This document shows, piece after piece, positions 1-8,587 of a DNA stretch of 57,580 nt. Each line of letters opens with the position of its first letter. Position 1 is the stretch's first letter. The notes beneath the pieces are model-generated. The model was not told where the DNA came from, ran no database searches, and worked only from the letters and a program-made list of their open reading frames with translations. Source of the stretch: Verrucomicrobiales bacterium (lineage in GTDB: Bacteria > Verrucomicrobiota > Verrucomicrobiia > Limisphaerales > UBA9464); NCBI GenBank assembly GCA_027488845.1, contig JAIYBC010000019.1:1-57580 (forward strand), read 5' to 3'. The position numbers and the translations under genes were made by a program.

Positions 1-282
1 GACATCCGCGCGATGGACGACGTGACCGGCGTCGTGCGGAGCCAGACGGTGCCTACGGAGCCGCCGGCAATCCGTCTGCCGGCACCGGGTGCGGATGGAA
101 GCCTGACCTTGGAAGTGACTGCTGGAGTCGGGCAGCAGGTGGTCGTGGAAACGACGACCGACCTGAGGTCATGGAGCGAAGCCCAACGGGTGACAGGGCA
201 GGGCGGCGGCTCGCCCGTGCGAGTCACCATCACCCCCCAACCTGGCGTCGAAGCCCGCTTCTGGCGAGTTCGGGGGCTTTGA
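1..282 (+). CDS. C-terminal end of a secreted protein (5' end outside window)
   Basis: The reading frame is open from the first base and stops at 280-282, so this is the tail of a gene that begins left of the window. The visible 93 residues end with a module of the pattern 'VVVETTTDLRSW...FWRVRGL'. The same pattern closes the next gene and two others here (ending RFYRLRL and RFFRLRL). Such modules are common at the C-termini of secreted verrucomicrobial proteins and may act in sorting or surface attachment, which is inference. Its function cannot be told from this fragment. The next gene starts 29 bases downstream on the same strand, so the two may be co-transcribed. Confidence 0.75.
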   Translation, partial: DIRAMDDVTGVVRSQTVPTEPPAIRLPAPGADGSLTLEVTAGVGQQVVVETTTDLRSWSEAQRVTGQGGGSPVRVTITPQPGVEARFWRVRGL

Positions 283-311
283 AAACTTTCGATCAGTATT
301 GGGAAAACGTC

Positions 312-3300
312 ATGAAGATCAAATCGATCAACCATCTGGTGGCAACCCTTGTCGCCCTAATCGCGATCCTCTGGACCGCGCCGGCGAAGGCGGTGCCGGT
401 GAACTTTGGCAACCAGATGTTCGGAACCGAACGCCTGGTCCAAGGGCTCGACGGCCTGCCACTGGCAGGGACCAACTGGCAGGCGCAACTGTATCGGGAC
501 ACGGGGAGTGGACTGATCTTGGTACCTGGGGTCGGCACTGGACGATTTCCAGCGCCGACATTTTTTGGGCCAGGCTTTTGGGCAGGTGGGGTTCGGGAGT
601 TGGTGGGCGTGGCGCCGAACGAGGTGGTCCAACTGGAGGTTCGGGTCTGGGACGCGTCCCTGTACGGCACCTTCGAGGCCGCCGCATCAGCAGGCGGAAT
701 CACGGGCACCTCGGGACTCTTCGACTACGTCTACACCGGATCACAGCCGGCCGTCCCTTCCGATTCCTGGATGCGGAACCTTCCGACGATCCGACTACAG
801 CCGCCATTGGTCGGGCTACCGCTGTTACGACGAATCACACATAACGTTGCCTTGGAAGGGGGCCCTCTGACCGTGACGCCAGAGGTTTCGGGCGGAGTGC
901 AGCCGTTTCGTTTTCTTTGGCAATTGCCGGATGGAAGACAACAGACGAATCGGATTTTGGAGTTGGGCGGTGCTGGGCTTCGTCCTGGAATCATCGACTT
1001 CAATCTGACGGTGACCGACGCGCTTGGGCGGAAGACGCCCCCCGCTGCCTTCACGATCGAAGTTGCCAACCGACCGCCAGAGATCAGCGCTGTTTCCGTT
1101 GTTGGAACAAGCGAAGGCGAAACAACTCATTTGGGAGCCACCGTCAATTATGCATGGCCATCTTCTGCAGTTCGAGCTTCTTGGATACTGGAGGATGGCA
1201 GATCATTTCCGGGTTTGAATGCCGATTTGCCGTTGCTTCCGCCCGGACGGTACACTGCCTCTCTGAGAGTTGAAGAGTTGGGTCTGGTCAGTATCTACAA
1301 CAACCTGTACAACGCCAATGAGAGAGTCCTCTTTCACCTGGCACGTCAGGAAACCGGTGATGAGGTGATATTCAGTCGTACCAACGAAGTGATCCACGAA
1401 GTGTCGATCAACTATTTTGCTGATTTATCCGCGATGACGGCGCAGGAAAGAGCGAGGGTGGGAGGAAGGTTGAGGTTGTATCTCAATGATGGGCCGACAT
1501 ACCAGAATCTGAAATCTCGACTTCCGGGTACGATGATCTATGAGAGTCCGGTCTTCGGGGTGAACGCTGGTGTTTTTGTGCAGCGATTCAGTGACATTCA
1601 AATCCCGGCACCTGATCGTCTGACTTGGTCTGTAGTGTGGACCAATGTGCCTCAGACCGCTGGACGCAGCGTGGGCCTTGTCTTTGGAAGCACAAATATG
1701 ACGGGCCGTGTTGGTTTCAGTTATGACGACTTCCTTGTCAACGAGGGGACTCGGTGGGGATTCTATCGATTTCCTGGAGGGCAACCGCTGGCGAACTTTT
1801 CAACGCGTGCAACAATGGTTGGAACCAATGTTGTCGGAAGCCTTGTTGAGTTTCCGGTCGAGTTCGAAATCACCAACTCGCCGCCGATCCTGAGAGGCGT
1901 CACGGTTCCGTCGGAACTGGTGGCAGGACAGCCTGGAACCTTTAGGGCAGCGGCCTCCGACCTTGGAGAAAGCCCAGTCCGGTATCGGTGGGAGTTCGGG
2001 GACAGCCAGTTCGCAGAGGGTGCGGAAACAACGCACACCTACGCGACCACAGGAAACTTCGTCGGTCGCCTGAGGGTTTCCGATGCTTTCGGAGGTGAAG
2101 TTGTCCACGACTTCACGATAACGGTGGCAGCCGACTTCAGGCCGATGGTCTTCACCGCCACGCCGCCCATTGAGGCGGTTCAGGACCGTGACTATGCGGG
2201 AGACGTGGCGGTCGCTCCCCCTGGAGTTGGGCAGTCGATTGTGCTGCGTCCTGTCACTTTGCCTTCGTGGCTCCAGTGGACGACCCTGAACCCGACCATG
2301 GGTCGTTTGTCGGGGCGCCCATCGAACGCGGACGTCGGCACCCATGATGTCGTGATTGAATCCACCGACGGCATCACCACGGAAAGGCTTTCGGTCCGGA
2401 TTGTCGTCGCCGACGTCAACGACGCCCCGGCGATCCGTGCTCCGGCTTCGATTGTTTTCAAAGGGAGAGAGGGATCCGACGATGTTCCCGTTTCCATTTC
2501 CGATCCGGATCCGGCTGACAGGCTGGTCATCAGCGTCGTTTCTGGCGATCCAACGAAGCTGTCGGACGAGCGGATCCGGGTCGAAGGCACGGGAACGAAT
2601 CGGAGCTTCCGAATCCTGCCGGTGGAAGGTGAAGGAAGGAGCGTTCCGGTTCACCTGAGCGTGAGCGATGGGGAGTTGACCGCACGTGCCACCGTTGAGG
2701 TGACCATCCTCCCGACCCAGACATTCACCGTCGGGATCGTCACCAACCGTGGGGGGACAGTCAGCCTCAGTCCGGTGGCGGAGCGATATGAGGAGGGATT
2801 CCGACTTCAGGCAACGGCCGTACCCAACCCCGGTTGGGAGCTGCGCATGTGGACCGGACTTCCTGGCGGATCGATGGCGGCCACCAACTTGGAACAGGTT
2901 TGGACCGTGACTGCGGACTCCTTGATTGGAGGAGTCTTCGCCGATGTCACACCTCCTGTGATCCAATGGGATGGCCCGATGTCGGATTTGAGCGAAACCG
3001 AGACCGTGGTCGTTTCCGGATCGGTCATGGACAACGACCGGATCACCCTCGCGCAACTCCTTCGGCCGGGAATGCCCGCGATGCCGCTGAACCTCGTGGA
3101 TGGTCGATTCACAGTCGAGGGGGTCCGGCTCGCCCTTGGTGTCAATCCGTTCACGTTGGTCGCCGCGGATGATTCCGGCAACACCACGACCAACCGGATG
3201 TCCCTGGTTTGGCAGCCTGGAAGCGTTTTGGCGGTCGGGGACGCGCCGGATACGCGGGAAGGGCAGTTGGTGAACTTCCCGGTGCGAATCAACAACGCCT

Positions 3301-4604
3301 CGTCCATTTCGGGCATGAGCTTCAATCTCCGATTCGAAGACTACGTCGACTTCCTCGGCGAGCCATCCTTTGAGCCTTCCGGCCTTCTGCCAGGGGCACT
3401 CATCACGGTGAACACCAACCAGCCGGGTGTCGTGCGAGTCACGGTGGCTCTGGCGGGGCAAAGCCTTCCGCCGGGCCGAACCCATGTTGGAAACCTCAAG
3501 CTCAGGGTTCGAAGCCTACTGTCCCCAATCGGCCTTCAGGCCTTTGTCGATCCGGAGCTCCTCGAGGTCTCGAATGAGCTCGGTGATCCGGTTCCGGGAG
3601 TCGAGGGAGTTGCCGGCCAGGTTCGCCTCAAGCCGCGTCGCCTGACCGCCGACCTCAATGGCAACAACCGCCTCGACATCGGTGACGCAACGCTCCTTCA
3701 GAGGCTCGCCGTGAACCTGGATCCGAGACGCAGCTGGGACACGGCGCTGAACGACCTGAACCGCAACGGCAGCATCGATTCGGGCGACGTGGTCCGGTTG
3801 ATGCGGGTCGTCGTCGGTTTGGATCCGCAACCTGTTTCCCGCACCGCGGGTGCGGAGTGGCCGCTTGCCCGCTCAGCGCGGCGCGGGGGCGCCAAGATCG
3901 GATGGCTGGAGATGGATCCGGAGAACGTTTCGCTTGAGCGTGGACAGGTCGTCGAAGTCGGCATCCGCATCAAGTCCGTTCCACCGAGGCTTCGCGGCAT
4001 CCGGTTCACCTTGGCCTATCCAACGGAGTACGTCGGCTTGATCGGAAGCGACAGCTACGAAGCGGGTACGGCGTTGCCTCCGGGATCCAATCCATACTGG
4101 AACAACCAACCGCTGGAAGGGCGGCTGCAGTTCGGGCTGAGTGCGGAAACCAACTGGCCGGTCACGAGCGGCGTGCTGGCCCGGTTCCGTTTCTACGTTT
4201 CGCAATCGCTCCCCGCGAACTGGCGCGGACAGATTGGGCTGGTGGATTCCGAGTTCACCTACAACGGCTTCGAGGTCGAGGAAGCGGTTGTGGATCCGGT
4301 CAGCGCCGATCTTGGCGAAGAAATCCTCGTTCCCTATGTCAGCAGGTTCCGGATCAACGACGGCGGCGGCATCCAACTGAACCTCGCCGCGAAGATGGGA
4401 TCGACGCTTGTTGTCGAATCGACCGCCGATCTCGGCTTGGGGGCGGTGGGATGGCAACCGGTGGGCACCCTGGTCCACACCGGGCAGCCCTTCTATCTGG
4501 CGCCGACCAATTCCATCGGTGGGTCGCCGCATCGGTTCTATCGCCTACGCGGAAACGTTCCGGCGTTGCTGCCGCCAGGGGATCCGATCCCGAACGGAAG
4601 GTGA
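312..4604 (+). CDS. Large secreted multidomain protein: PKD, cadherin/Ig-like, cohesin-like and dockerin-like modules
   Basis: A 1430-residue protein with a signal peptide (KIKSINHLVATLVALIAIL, cleavage near APAKA). From N to C I see a beta-rich region, a PKD-like repeat (about 172-253), a clearer PKD domain with WEFGD (about 523-605), a putative-Ig/cadherin-like stretch (about 612-790), a cohesin-like domain (about 971-1070), a type I dockerin-like pair of Ca-binding loops (DLNGNNRLDIGD and DLNRNGSIDSGD, about 1109-1176), a second cohesin-like domain (about 1194-1296) and the C-terminal 'VESTADL...HRFYRLRG' module. It is probably an exported adhesin or polysaccharide-associated scaffold. ATG 312 is chosen because it directly precedes the signal peptide; an upstream extension would overlap the previous gene. 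A strong terminator follows. Confidence 0.85.
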   Translation: MKIKSINHLVATLVALIAILWTAPAKAVPVNFGNQMFGTERLVQGLDGLPLAGTNWQAQLYRDTGSGLILVPGVGTGRFPAPTFFGPGFWAGGVRELVGVAPNEVVQLEVRVWDASLYGTFEAAASAGGITGTSGLFDYVYTGSQPAVPSDSWMRNLPTIRLQPPLVGLPLLRRITHNVALEGGPLTVTPEVSGGVQPFRFLWQLPDGRQQTNRILELGGAGLRPGIIDFNLTVTDALGRKTPPAAFTIEVANRPPEISAVSVVGTSEGETTHLGATVNYAWPSSAVRASWILEDGRSFPGLNADLPLLPPGRYTASLRVEELGLVSIYNNLYNANERVLFHLARQETGDEVIFSRTNEVIHEVSINYFADLSAMTAQERARVGGRLRLYLNDGPTYQNLKSRLPGTMIYESPVFGVNAGVFVQRFSDIQIPAPDRLTWSVVWTNVPQTAGRSVGLVFGSTNMTGRVGFSYDDFLVNEGTRWGFYRFPGGQPLANFSTRATMVGTNVVGSLVEFPVEFEITNSPPILRGVTVPSELVAGQPGTFRAAASDLGESPVRYRWEFGDSQFAEGAETTHTYATTGNFVGRLRVSDAFGGEVVHDFTITVAADFRPMVFTATPPIEAVQDRDYAGDVAVAPPGVGQSIVLRPVTLPSWLQWTTLNPTMGRLSGRPSNADVGTHDVVIESTDGITTERLSVRIVVADVNDAPAIRAPASIVFKGREGSDDVPVSISDPDPADRLVISVVSGDPTKLSDERIRVEGTGTNRSFRILPVEGEGRSVPVHLSVSDGELTARATVEVTILPTQTFTVGIVTNRGGTVSLSPVAERYEEGFRLQATAVPNPGWELRMWTGLPGGSMAATNLEQVWTVTADSLIGGVFADVTPPVIQWDGPMSDLSETETVVVSGSVMDNDRITLAQLLRPGMPAMPLNLVDGRFTVEGVRLALGVNPFTLVAADDSGNTTTNRMSLVWQPGSVLAVGDAPDTREGQLVNFPVRINNASSISGMSFNLRFEDYVDFLGEPSFEPSGLLPGALITVNTNQPGVVRVTVALAGQSLPPGRTHVGNLKLRVRSLLSPIGLQAFVDPELLEVSNELGDPVPGVEGVAGQVRLKPRRLTADLNGNNRLDIGDATLLQRLAVNLDPRRSWDTALNDLNRNGSIDSGDVVRLMRVVVGLDPQPVSRTAGAEWPLARSARRGGAKIGWLEMDPENVSLERGQVVEVGIRIKSVPPRLRGIRFTLAYPTEYVGLIGSDSYEAGTALPPGSNPYWNNQPLEGRLQFGLSAETNWPVTSGVLARFRFYVSQSLPANWRGQIGLVDSEFTYNGFEVEEAVVDPVSADLGEEILVPYVSRFRINDGGGIQLNLAAKMGSTLVVESTADLGLGAVGWQPVGTLVHTGQPFYLAPTNSIGGSPHRFYRLRGNVPALLPPGDPIPNGR

Positions 4605-4983
4605 GGCTTCGCAGCTGACGACCGGCATGATCCGCGTCGTGGCGGTTGCGAAACCCCTTTCCCGGAAAAAGGGAGTCCGCCAAGCGCCCAAAGGGGTTGG
4701 AACGAAAGCGTTCCAACCCCTTTTTGGTCCCAGCCACTCCGCACGGACATTCAACCAATCTCGGCCAACCCATCCACCTGTAGGATTGGGAGTGCCAGAG
4801 GCTCGGTTTCTCCTGCTTGATGGGGAGTCGACGGAGTGGATCGAGAGCAAATGCGAAAATGGACCACGACTCCGATTTGTTTTGCGGCGCCTTGGCTCGC
4901 CGTTGGCCAACGTTCCGGAAACTCGGCTGGAATCTCGTGGAGTTTTCTGGAAACGCCGTGGGTTTCCCCAATCTACGGGTTTC
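4605..4983. other. Intergenic region without a gene
   Basis: Holds the terminator at 4690-4724. The remaining bases show no supported coding frame, tRNA or clear repeat. It separates the secreted-protein genes from the convergent XRE-type gene. Confidence 0.6.
4690..4724 (+). terminator. Rho-independent terminator
   Basis: Perfect 15-bp stem (aaaggggttggaacg at 4690-4704 with its complement at 4709-4723), a 4-base loop and a T-run. It ends the large secreted-protein gene. The A-run on the other side means it could also work leftward. Confidence 0.88.
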
Positions 4984-5655
4984 TCACCTGGATTGAGGCG
5001 ATGAGTCCGGGATGAGCGTGGACCATTCCCCAGATTCCTGGCGTGGATCGGCTTGCGGTTTGGCTTCGGGAAAGAGCTTCTTCAGGGCGCCGATCGCCTT
5101 GAGGAGGCGCTCTTCGTCTTCGGGTTTCTGGGCAGCGGCCACCACGCCCCGGGCGATGTCCAGAAAATGGGATTTCAGGCGCAGGAAAGCCTGGTGGCGC
5201 GCCCTCTTCTGCAGTTGCCGGGCTTGGGGCTTTTCTGTGTCAGTGACTTCGAATGGACCGTAGGCCAGCAGGTCGCTGGGCCCGGGGCAGCAACTTCGGT
5301 TGTAGTGTGGGCCCAATCGACGCCCTCCCATTCCCATTTGGCTGGGAAGGCGGACCACCTCGGGTGTCTTCGCGTTGCGCCATGCTTCCCACCGGTCGAC
5401 CTCCCGTGCGCTGAAGGGATGGCCATCGGCGGTGTGAATGGGGCCGTGATGCGTTCCACCAAGCCAACCGGGGCAGATGCCGGTGGCTTCGAAGATCTTC
5501 CAAACCTGCCGGGCCGGAAGCGACCGCTCCTGACGCTCCCACTTCTCGATGGTGACGGCGCTGACTTCGATGCGCCGGGCAAGCTTCTCCCGGCTCAGCT
5601 CGGCCGACTTCCGGAACTCGACGAGGCGGTGGGTGAGTTGATTGGGACGGGACAT
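4984..5655 (-). CDS. XRE-family helix-turn-helix protein
   Basis: A 223-residue protein. The N-terminal about 65 residues form a Cro/C1-type HTH (RLVEFRKSAELSREKLARRIEVSAVTIEKWE); the rest is a lower-complexity region with a Lys/Glu-rich helical tail. Family members bind operator DNA and often regulate mobile elements. It is transcribed divergently from the Phd/YefM-like gene with 81 bases between them, room for a shared promoter. With the integrase downstream it probably regulates a small integrated island (inference). ATG 5655 is chosen because the HTH starts shortly after it; two upstream in-frame codons are possible but add no recognisable domain. Confidence 0.72.
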   Translation of the reverse strand: MSRPNQLTHRLVEFRKSAELSREKLARRIEVSAVTIEKWERQERSLPARQVWKIFEATGICPGWLGGTHHGPIHTADGHPFSAREVDRWEAWRNAKTPEVVRLPSQMGMGGRRLGPHYNRSCCPGPSDLLAYGPFEVTDTEKPQARQLQKRARHQAFLRLKSHFLDIARGVVAAAQKPEDEERLLKAIGALKKLFPEAKPQADPRQESGEWSTLIPDSSPQSR

Positions 5656-5736
5656 GCGCGATTCAATACCTGTGTATGGAATGAGGGTACGCAAACGCTT
5701 TGGCTGAGTCACTCTGCTGCTTTTAGGAATGGGGCC

Positions 5737-6198
5737 ATGGTTACGAACGTTCCAAGGGTCCTGATTCCTCGCCGCCTGAGCGCCTGCGATGCCCGCCGCC
5801 ATTGGGTCCGGCTGCTCGCGGAGACGGCGGACTCTGGATCGCCGCTTGAGATCACCCGCCGCGGCCAGCGCAGTGTCTTCCTGGTGCCGGCCAATGAGTT
5901 TGAACGGCGACTCCTGGGGCGAGATCCCTGGCCCAACCTGCGAGGGAGGCTGCCCTTTGCCGGGTTTCAACCCAATGGACTGGTGCCGGGAGTCCGGCAT
6001 CGATGGACGCATTCCAGCTCGGCATGGATTCGGGACCACTTCGCCTCGTTCCTGGCCGACGTCGATCTGTCTCCGGAGCCGATGCTCGTCACCCGACGCG
6101 GAAAGTCCGGCCTGTTGCTGCTCTCCAAACCGACGTTTGAAGGACACTGGAACCCGAGCGTTCTCCCGGCAGAGGTGACTGCCCCGGCGGTTGGCTGA
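5737..6198 (+). CDS. Tandem Phd/YefM antitoxin-like protein
   Basis: A 153-residue protein with two copies of the Phd/YefM N-terminal signature: an Ala/Arg/Trp-containing helix, then 'PLEITRRGQRSVFLV' (about residues 35-55), and again 'PMLVTRRGKSGLLLL' (about 115-135). In this family the fold dimerises on DNA, and here two units appear fused. No adjacent toxin (Doc, YoeB or PIN) is visible; the next gene is an HTH protein. It may be an orphan antitoxin or a repurposed DNA-binding regulator. ATG 5737 is the first start in this frame before the first repeat. Family assignment is moderate because it rests on motif shape only. Confidence 0.6.
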   Translation: MVTNVPRVLIPRRLSACDARRHWVRLLAETADSGSPLEITRRGQRSVFLVPANEFERRLLGRDPWPNLRGRLPFAGFQPNGLVPGVRHRWTHSSSAWIRDHFASFLADVDLSPEPMLVTRRGKSGLLLLSKPTFEGHWNPSVLPAEVTAPAVG

Positions 6199-6242
6199 AA
6201 TGGACTTCTTCAACCGAATGCCCCCCGAAATCCCATCACCCA

Positions 6243-6608
6243 ATGAAATCGAACGCCGTGAATCGAGGAGGACTCCCGGCGAGCTCTCCGTTCATCGAAC
6301 TCACCTGGGCCCAATTGACGGAGCGAGTCCGTGTCGAGCTACGTCTCCAGCGCCCGTGGGACTTTCCGGCGAGCGATGCAAAGACTTCGCCGCAGCCTGA
6401 AGAGGTCTGGGTTGGCAAGGCGGCCATCTCCCGCCGGTTCGGGGTTTCGGTCCGAACGATCGAAAGCTGGATGCGCCAGGGGATGCCGCATTCCCGTCCC
6501 AGTCCACGGATGGTCCGCTTCTGGCCCAAACGGTGCGACGAGTGGTACCGTGAGCAGTTCCTCAACGCGGGGCGGCCTTCCAACTACCGGCCGCGGAGCC
6601 GGCGATGA
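6243..6608 (+). CDS. Helix-turn-helix (HTH_17/excisionase-like) DNA-binding protein
   Basis: A 121-residue protein. Residues about 55-105 (VGKAAISRRFGVSVRTIESWMRQGMP...VRFWPKRCDEWY) match the MerR-like winged helix used by excisionases and phage regulators: helix, turn, recognition helix, then the wing with an Arg/Phe strand and a terminal Trp. It lies convergent to the tyrosine recombinase and would be a natural recombination directionality factor for it (inference). It starts 44 bases after the tandem Phd/YefM-like gene and is probably co-transcribed with it. Confidence 0.7.
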   Translation: MKSNAVNRGGLPASSPFIELTWAQLTERVRVELRLQRPWDFPASDAKTSPQPEEVWVGKAAISRRFGVSVRTIESWMRQGMPHSRPSPRMVRFWPKRCDEWYREQFLNAGRPSNYRPRSRR

Positions 6609-6633
6609 GACGATCGGCTTCTCATCGCCCCGG

Positions 6634-7905
6634 TCATGTACCCGGCGTGGCTGGTGGCGTGGTCGTTCGGGGCAGGATGGCGAAGTAGGCGCGGGCGTCG
6701 GACTCGGTAGCCAGTCCCCGGTAGGCGGTGTCGATGACCTGAGGGCTGTTGCCCGACTCGAGGGACACGCGGGCGACATCCCCGGTCAGGGCCACCTTGT
6801 AGGTGATGCAGGAGTGTCGGGCTCCATTGGCCAAACGCCGGACTCCGGCGGTGGCGCAGGCCTGTGTGACCTGTTGGTAGAACTGTTTGTCGGTACTGTC
6901 CCAGAGTGGCTGGTTCGGTGAAGCGTCGTGGAACCGGGCCTCCTTCAGCCAAACGAGGAGATTGGCGGGAATGGGGGTGAGGCGACGTGAGCGGGTCTTG
7001 GTGCGGGTACCGCCGAGGGCCAGGTGTCCTGAGTCGAACTGGAAATCCGAGCGCTTGAGGCGGACCAGCTCAGCCGAGCGGACGCCAGCGAACAGCGCCA
7101 CGGCCAGCGGGGCCTTGGCAGCGGGCTCGATGGCTTCCAGGAGCCGTGCTGTCTCGTCCGGAGTCCAGAAGAGAACGTCTTCGGTCTTTCGTGTCCGCGG
7201 ACGGTCCAGATCGGTGGCCGGGTTGGTGGAAAGGTACCCGCGGCGCCGCCAGTGCTCGAAGAATCCACCGACGACCGTGGCGAAGTTCCGTTTGGAGATG
7301 GCCGAGAGGGGTTGCCCGTCCTGCTTCCGCAAGCCGTCGATCCAGGTTTGGAGCTGGCTGGTGGTCAGCTCGTGGAGTTGCCGTCCAGGGTGGTCGTGGA
7401 GCAGCCGTCCAAGGCGAGCGCGGACATCCGTCAAGTGACGCTCCGAGGCCCCACGCTCGCGCAGGGTGGCGAAGTACCTGTCGGCGGCTGTGGCCAAGGA
7501 CAGGCGTTCCATCGCGACGGGATGGAGTCGAGCGTGCTCGGTGGCGGCCTCGATGATCCGATGGGGGCCGACCAAGCGGGCGGCTTTGACGAAGATGTCG
7601 ACTGCGGACTCGAGGGCGATGTCGAGTCCCTCGAGCAGTTCACGGGCTCGGATGAGCGTGGCGGCGTCCTTGAAGTCGACGGCACCGGCGGCGGTTTCCT
7701 GGCGGCTGAGGCTCAGGGCGAGGCGCTGGGCTTCGGCTAGGGCCTGTTCGTAGCTGGGAAAGCGCTGGCGCCGACGTTTTCCGGTGAGGAGGTCGGCGAC
7801 GATGAACGACTCGTATTTGGCGTCCGCATCCACGCGGTTGCGGTAGATGGTGACGGAGACGTTCCCGACCTGAACTCGGTGCGGGAAGCGCTTTGGGAGG
7901 GCCAT
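6634..7905 (-). CDS. Tyrosine recombinase/integrase
   Basis: A 423-residue site-specific recombinase. An N-terminal SAM-like core-binding domain (about 165-250) precedes the catalytic domain with the first Arg in GVRSAELVRLK (about 290), a second Arg in NGARHS (about 370) and the presumed nucleophile Tyr in DTAYRGL (about 400). Two positions that are His in XerC/XerD are Asn here (NGARH and SGNS), as I recall for other verrucomicrobial integrases. It is encoded next to a tRNA 3' fragment and tRNA-Thr, the usual place for an integrase beside its att site. It is not a XerC/XerD orthologue by length or residues. ATG 7905 is preferred over upstream starts because the protein begins MALPKRFPHRV there. 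Confidence 0.87.
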   Translation of the reverse strand: MALPKRFPHRVQVGNVSVTIYRNRVDADAKYESFIVADLLTGKRRRQRFPSYEQALAEAQRLALSLSRQETAAGAVDFKDAATLIRARELLEGLDIALESAVDIFVKAARLVGPHRIIEAATEHARLHPVAMERLSLATAADRYFATLRERGASERHLTDVRARLGRLLHDHPGRQLHELTTSQLQTWIDGLRKQDGQPLSAISKRNFATVVGGFFEHWRRRGYLSTNPATDLDRPRTRKTEDVLFWTPDETARLLEAIEPAAKAPLAVALFAGVRSAELVRLKRSDFQFDSGHLALGGTRTKTRSRRLTPIPANLLVWLKEARFHDASPNQPLWDSTDKQFYQQVTQACATAGVRRLANGARHSCITYKVALTGDVARVSLESGNSPQVIDTAYRGLATESDARAYFAILPRTTTPPATPGT

Positions 7906-8021
7906 GATCGAGTGGGATCCAAGACCGGCTCGGTCGCCGATCCCGCGCCCGAGTGTCCCAAAAGTGTCCCAAAAAACCACGAGAGAAAACCGTTGGGAAA
8001 GCCAGAAAGTCCTTAAAACGT

Positions 8022-8042
8022 TGGTCTGGAGGGACTTGAACT
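8022..8042 (-). other. tRNA 3'-end fragment (possible att site or tRNA relic)
   Basis: Read on the minus strand these 21 bases end TCAAGTCCCTCCAGACCA, the layout of a T-loop 3' side, T-stem, acceptor 3' strand and CCA. The acceptor half does not match tRNA-Thr, whose CCA begins right beside it, so it is not a copy of that gene's end. It lies between the integrase and tRNA-Thr, where an attachment-site remnant is expected. A degenerate tandem tRNA is the alternative. Confidence 0.45.
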
Positions 8043-8116
8043 GGAGCCGGTGGTCGGGATTGAACCGACGACCTACGGTTTACGAAACCGTTGCTCTGCC
8101 ACTGAGCTACACCGGC
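8042..8116 (-). tRNA. tRNA-Thr (anticodon CGT)
   Basis: On the minus strand the sequence begins GCCGGTG, pairs with CACCGGC at the 3' end, and carries encoded CCA. The D-arm (GCTCAGTGGCAGAGC), anticodon arm ACGGTTTCGTAAACCGT (anticodon CGT) and T-arm (GTCGGTTCAATCCCGAC) are all intact. Length is 75 bases including CCA. Confidence 0.95.
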
Positions 8117-8325
8117 GGATCCATGGAAACGCCCGGAGGGGCGCTGGATGCGGGCGTGTTAGTAGTGGCGCACTCCCTCCCGGGCAAGTCCCAAGTTTCC
8201 CACACGCACTTTTCATGGAAGCGCTCACCAGACCACGGATGCATGCCCTTGGGATCGCCACCGTGAATTCACCCGAAAGCAGGGCTTGAATTCCCCGTCG
8301 GTCTTGCGGAACGTCTCCCCGGTTC

Positions 8326-8400
8326 GCGGGCGTAGCTCAGCGGTAGAGTACTAGTCTTCCAAACTAGTTGTCACGGGTTCGAATCCCGTCGCCCGCTCCA
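8326..8400 (+). tRNA. tRNA-Gly (anticodon TCC)
   Basis: Starts GCGGGCG, pairing with CGCCCGC at the 3' end, followed by TCCA. D-arm GCTCAGCGGTAGAGT, anticodon arm ACTAGTCTTCCAAACTAGT (anticodon TCC) and T-arm CGGGTTCGAATCCCG are intact. Confidence 0.95.
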
Positions 8401-8587
8401 CTTTTCTTCCTCTTCACCGTTCCCTTTGCTCGGTTCTCCTTGGGGCGTCCTGCCTCTAGGGAAGCATGGGATCCCGCGCGGCATTGTCGGCGCTGCCGCC
8501 CAAGCCACGTCCTACGGCCAGCGCCGAAGTGGGGAAGTTCCGCAGGCTTGCGCCCGCGGCTATGTGCAAACGGCCACCAGCGAACGG

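Noticed and set aside
6634-7905. This tyrosine recombinase as the integrase of the 27.8-38.8 kb element
   Set aside because: It lies 20 kb away, beside its own tRNA locus, with unrelated genes between; the att sites of the phage are dif-like instead.
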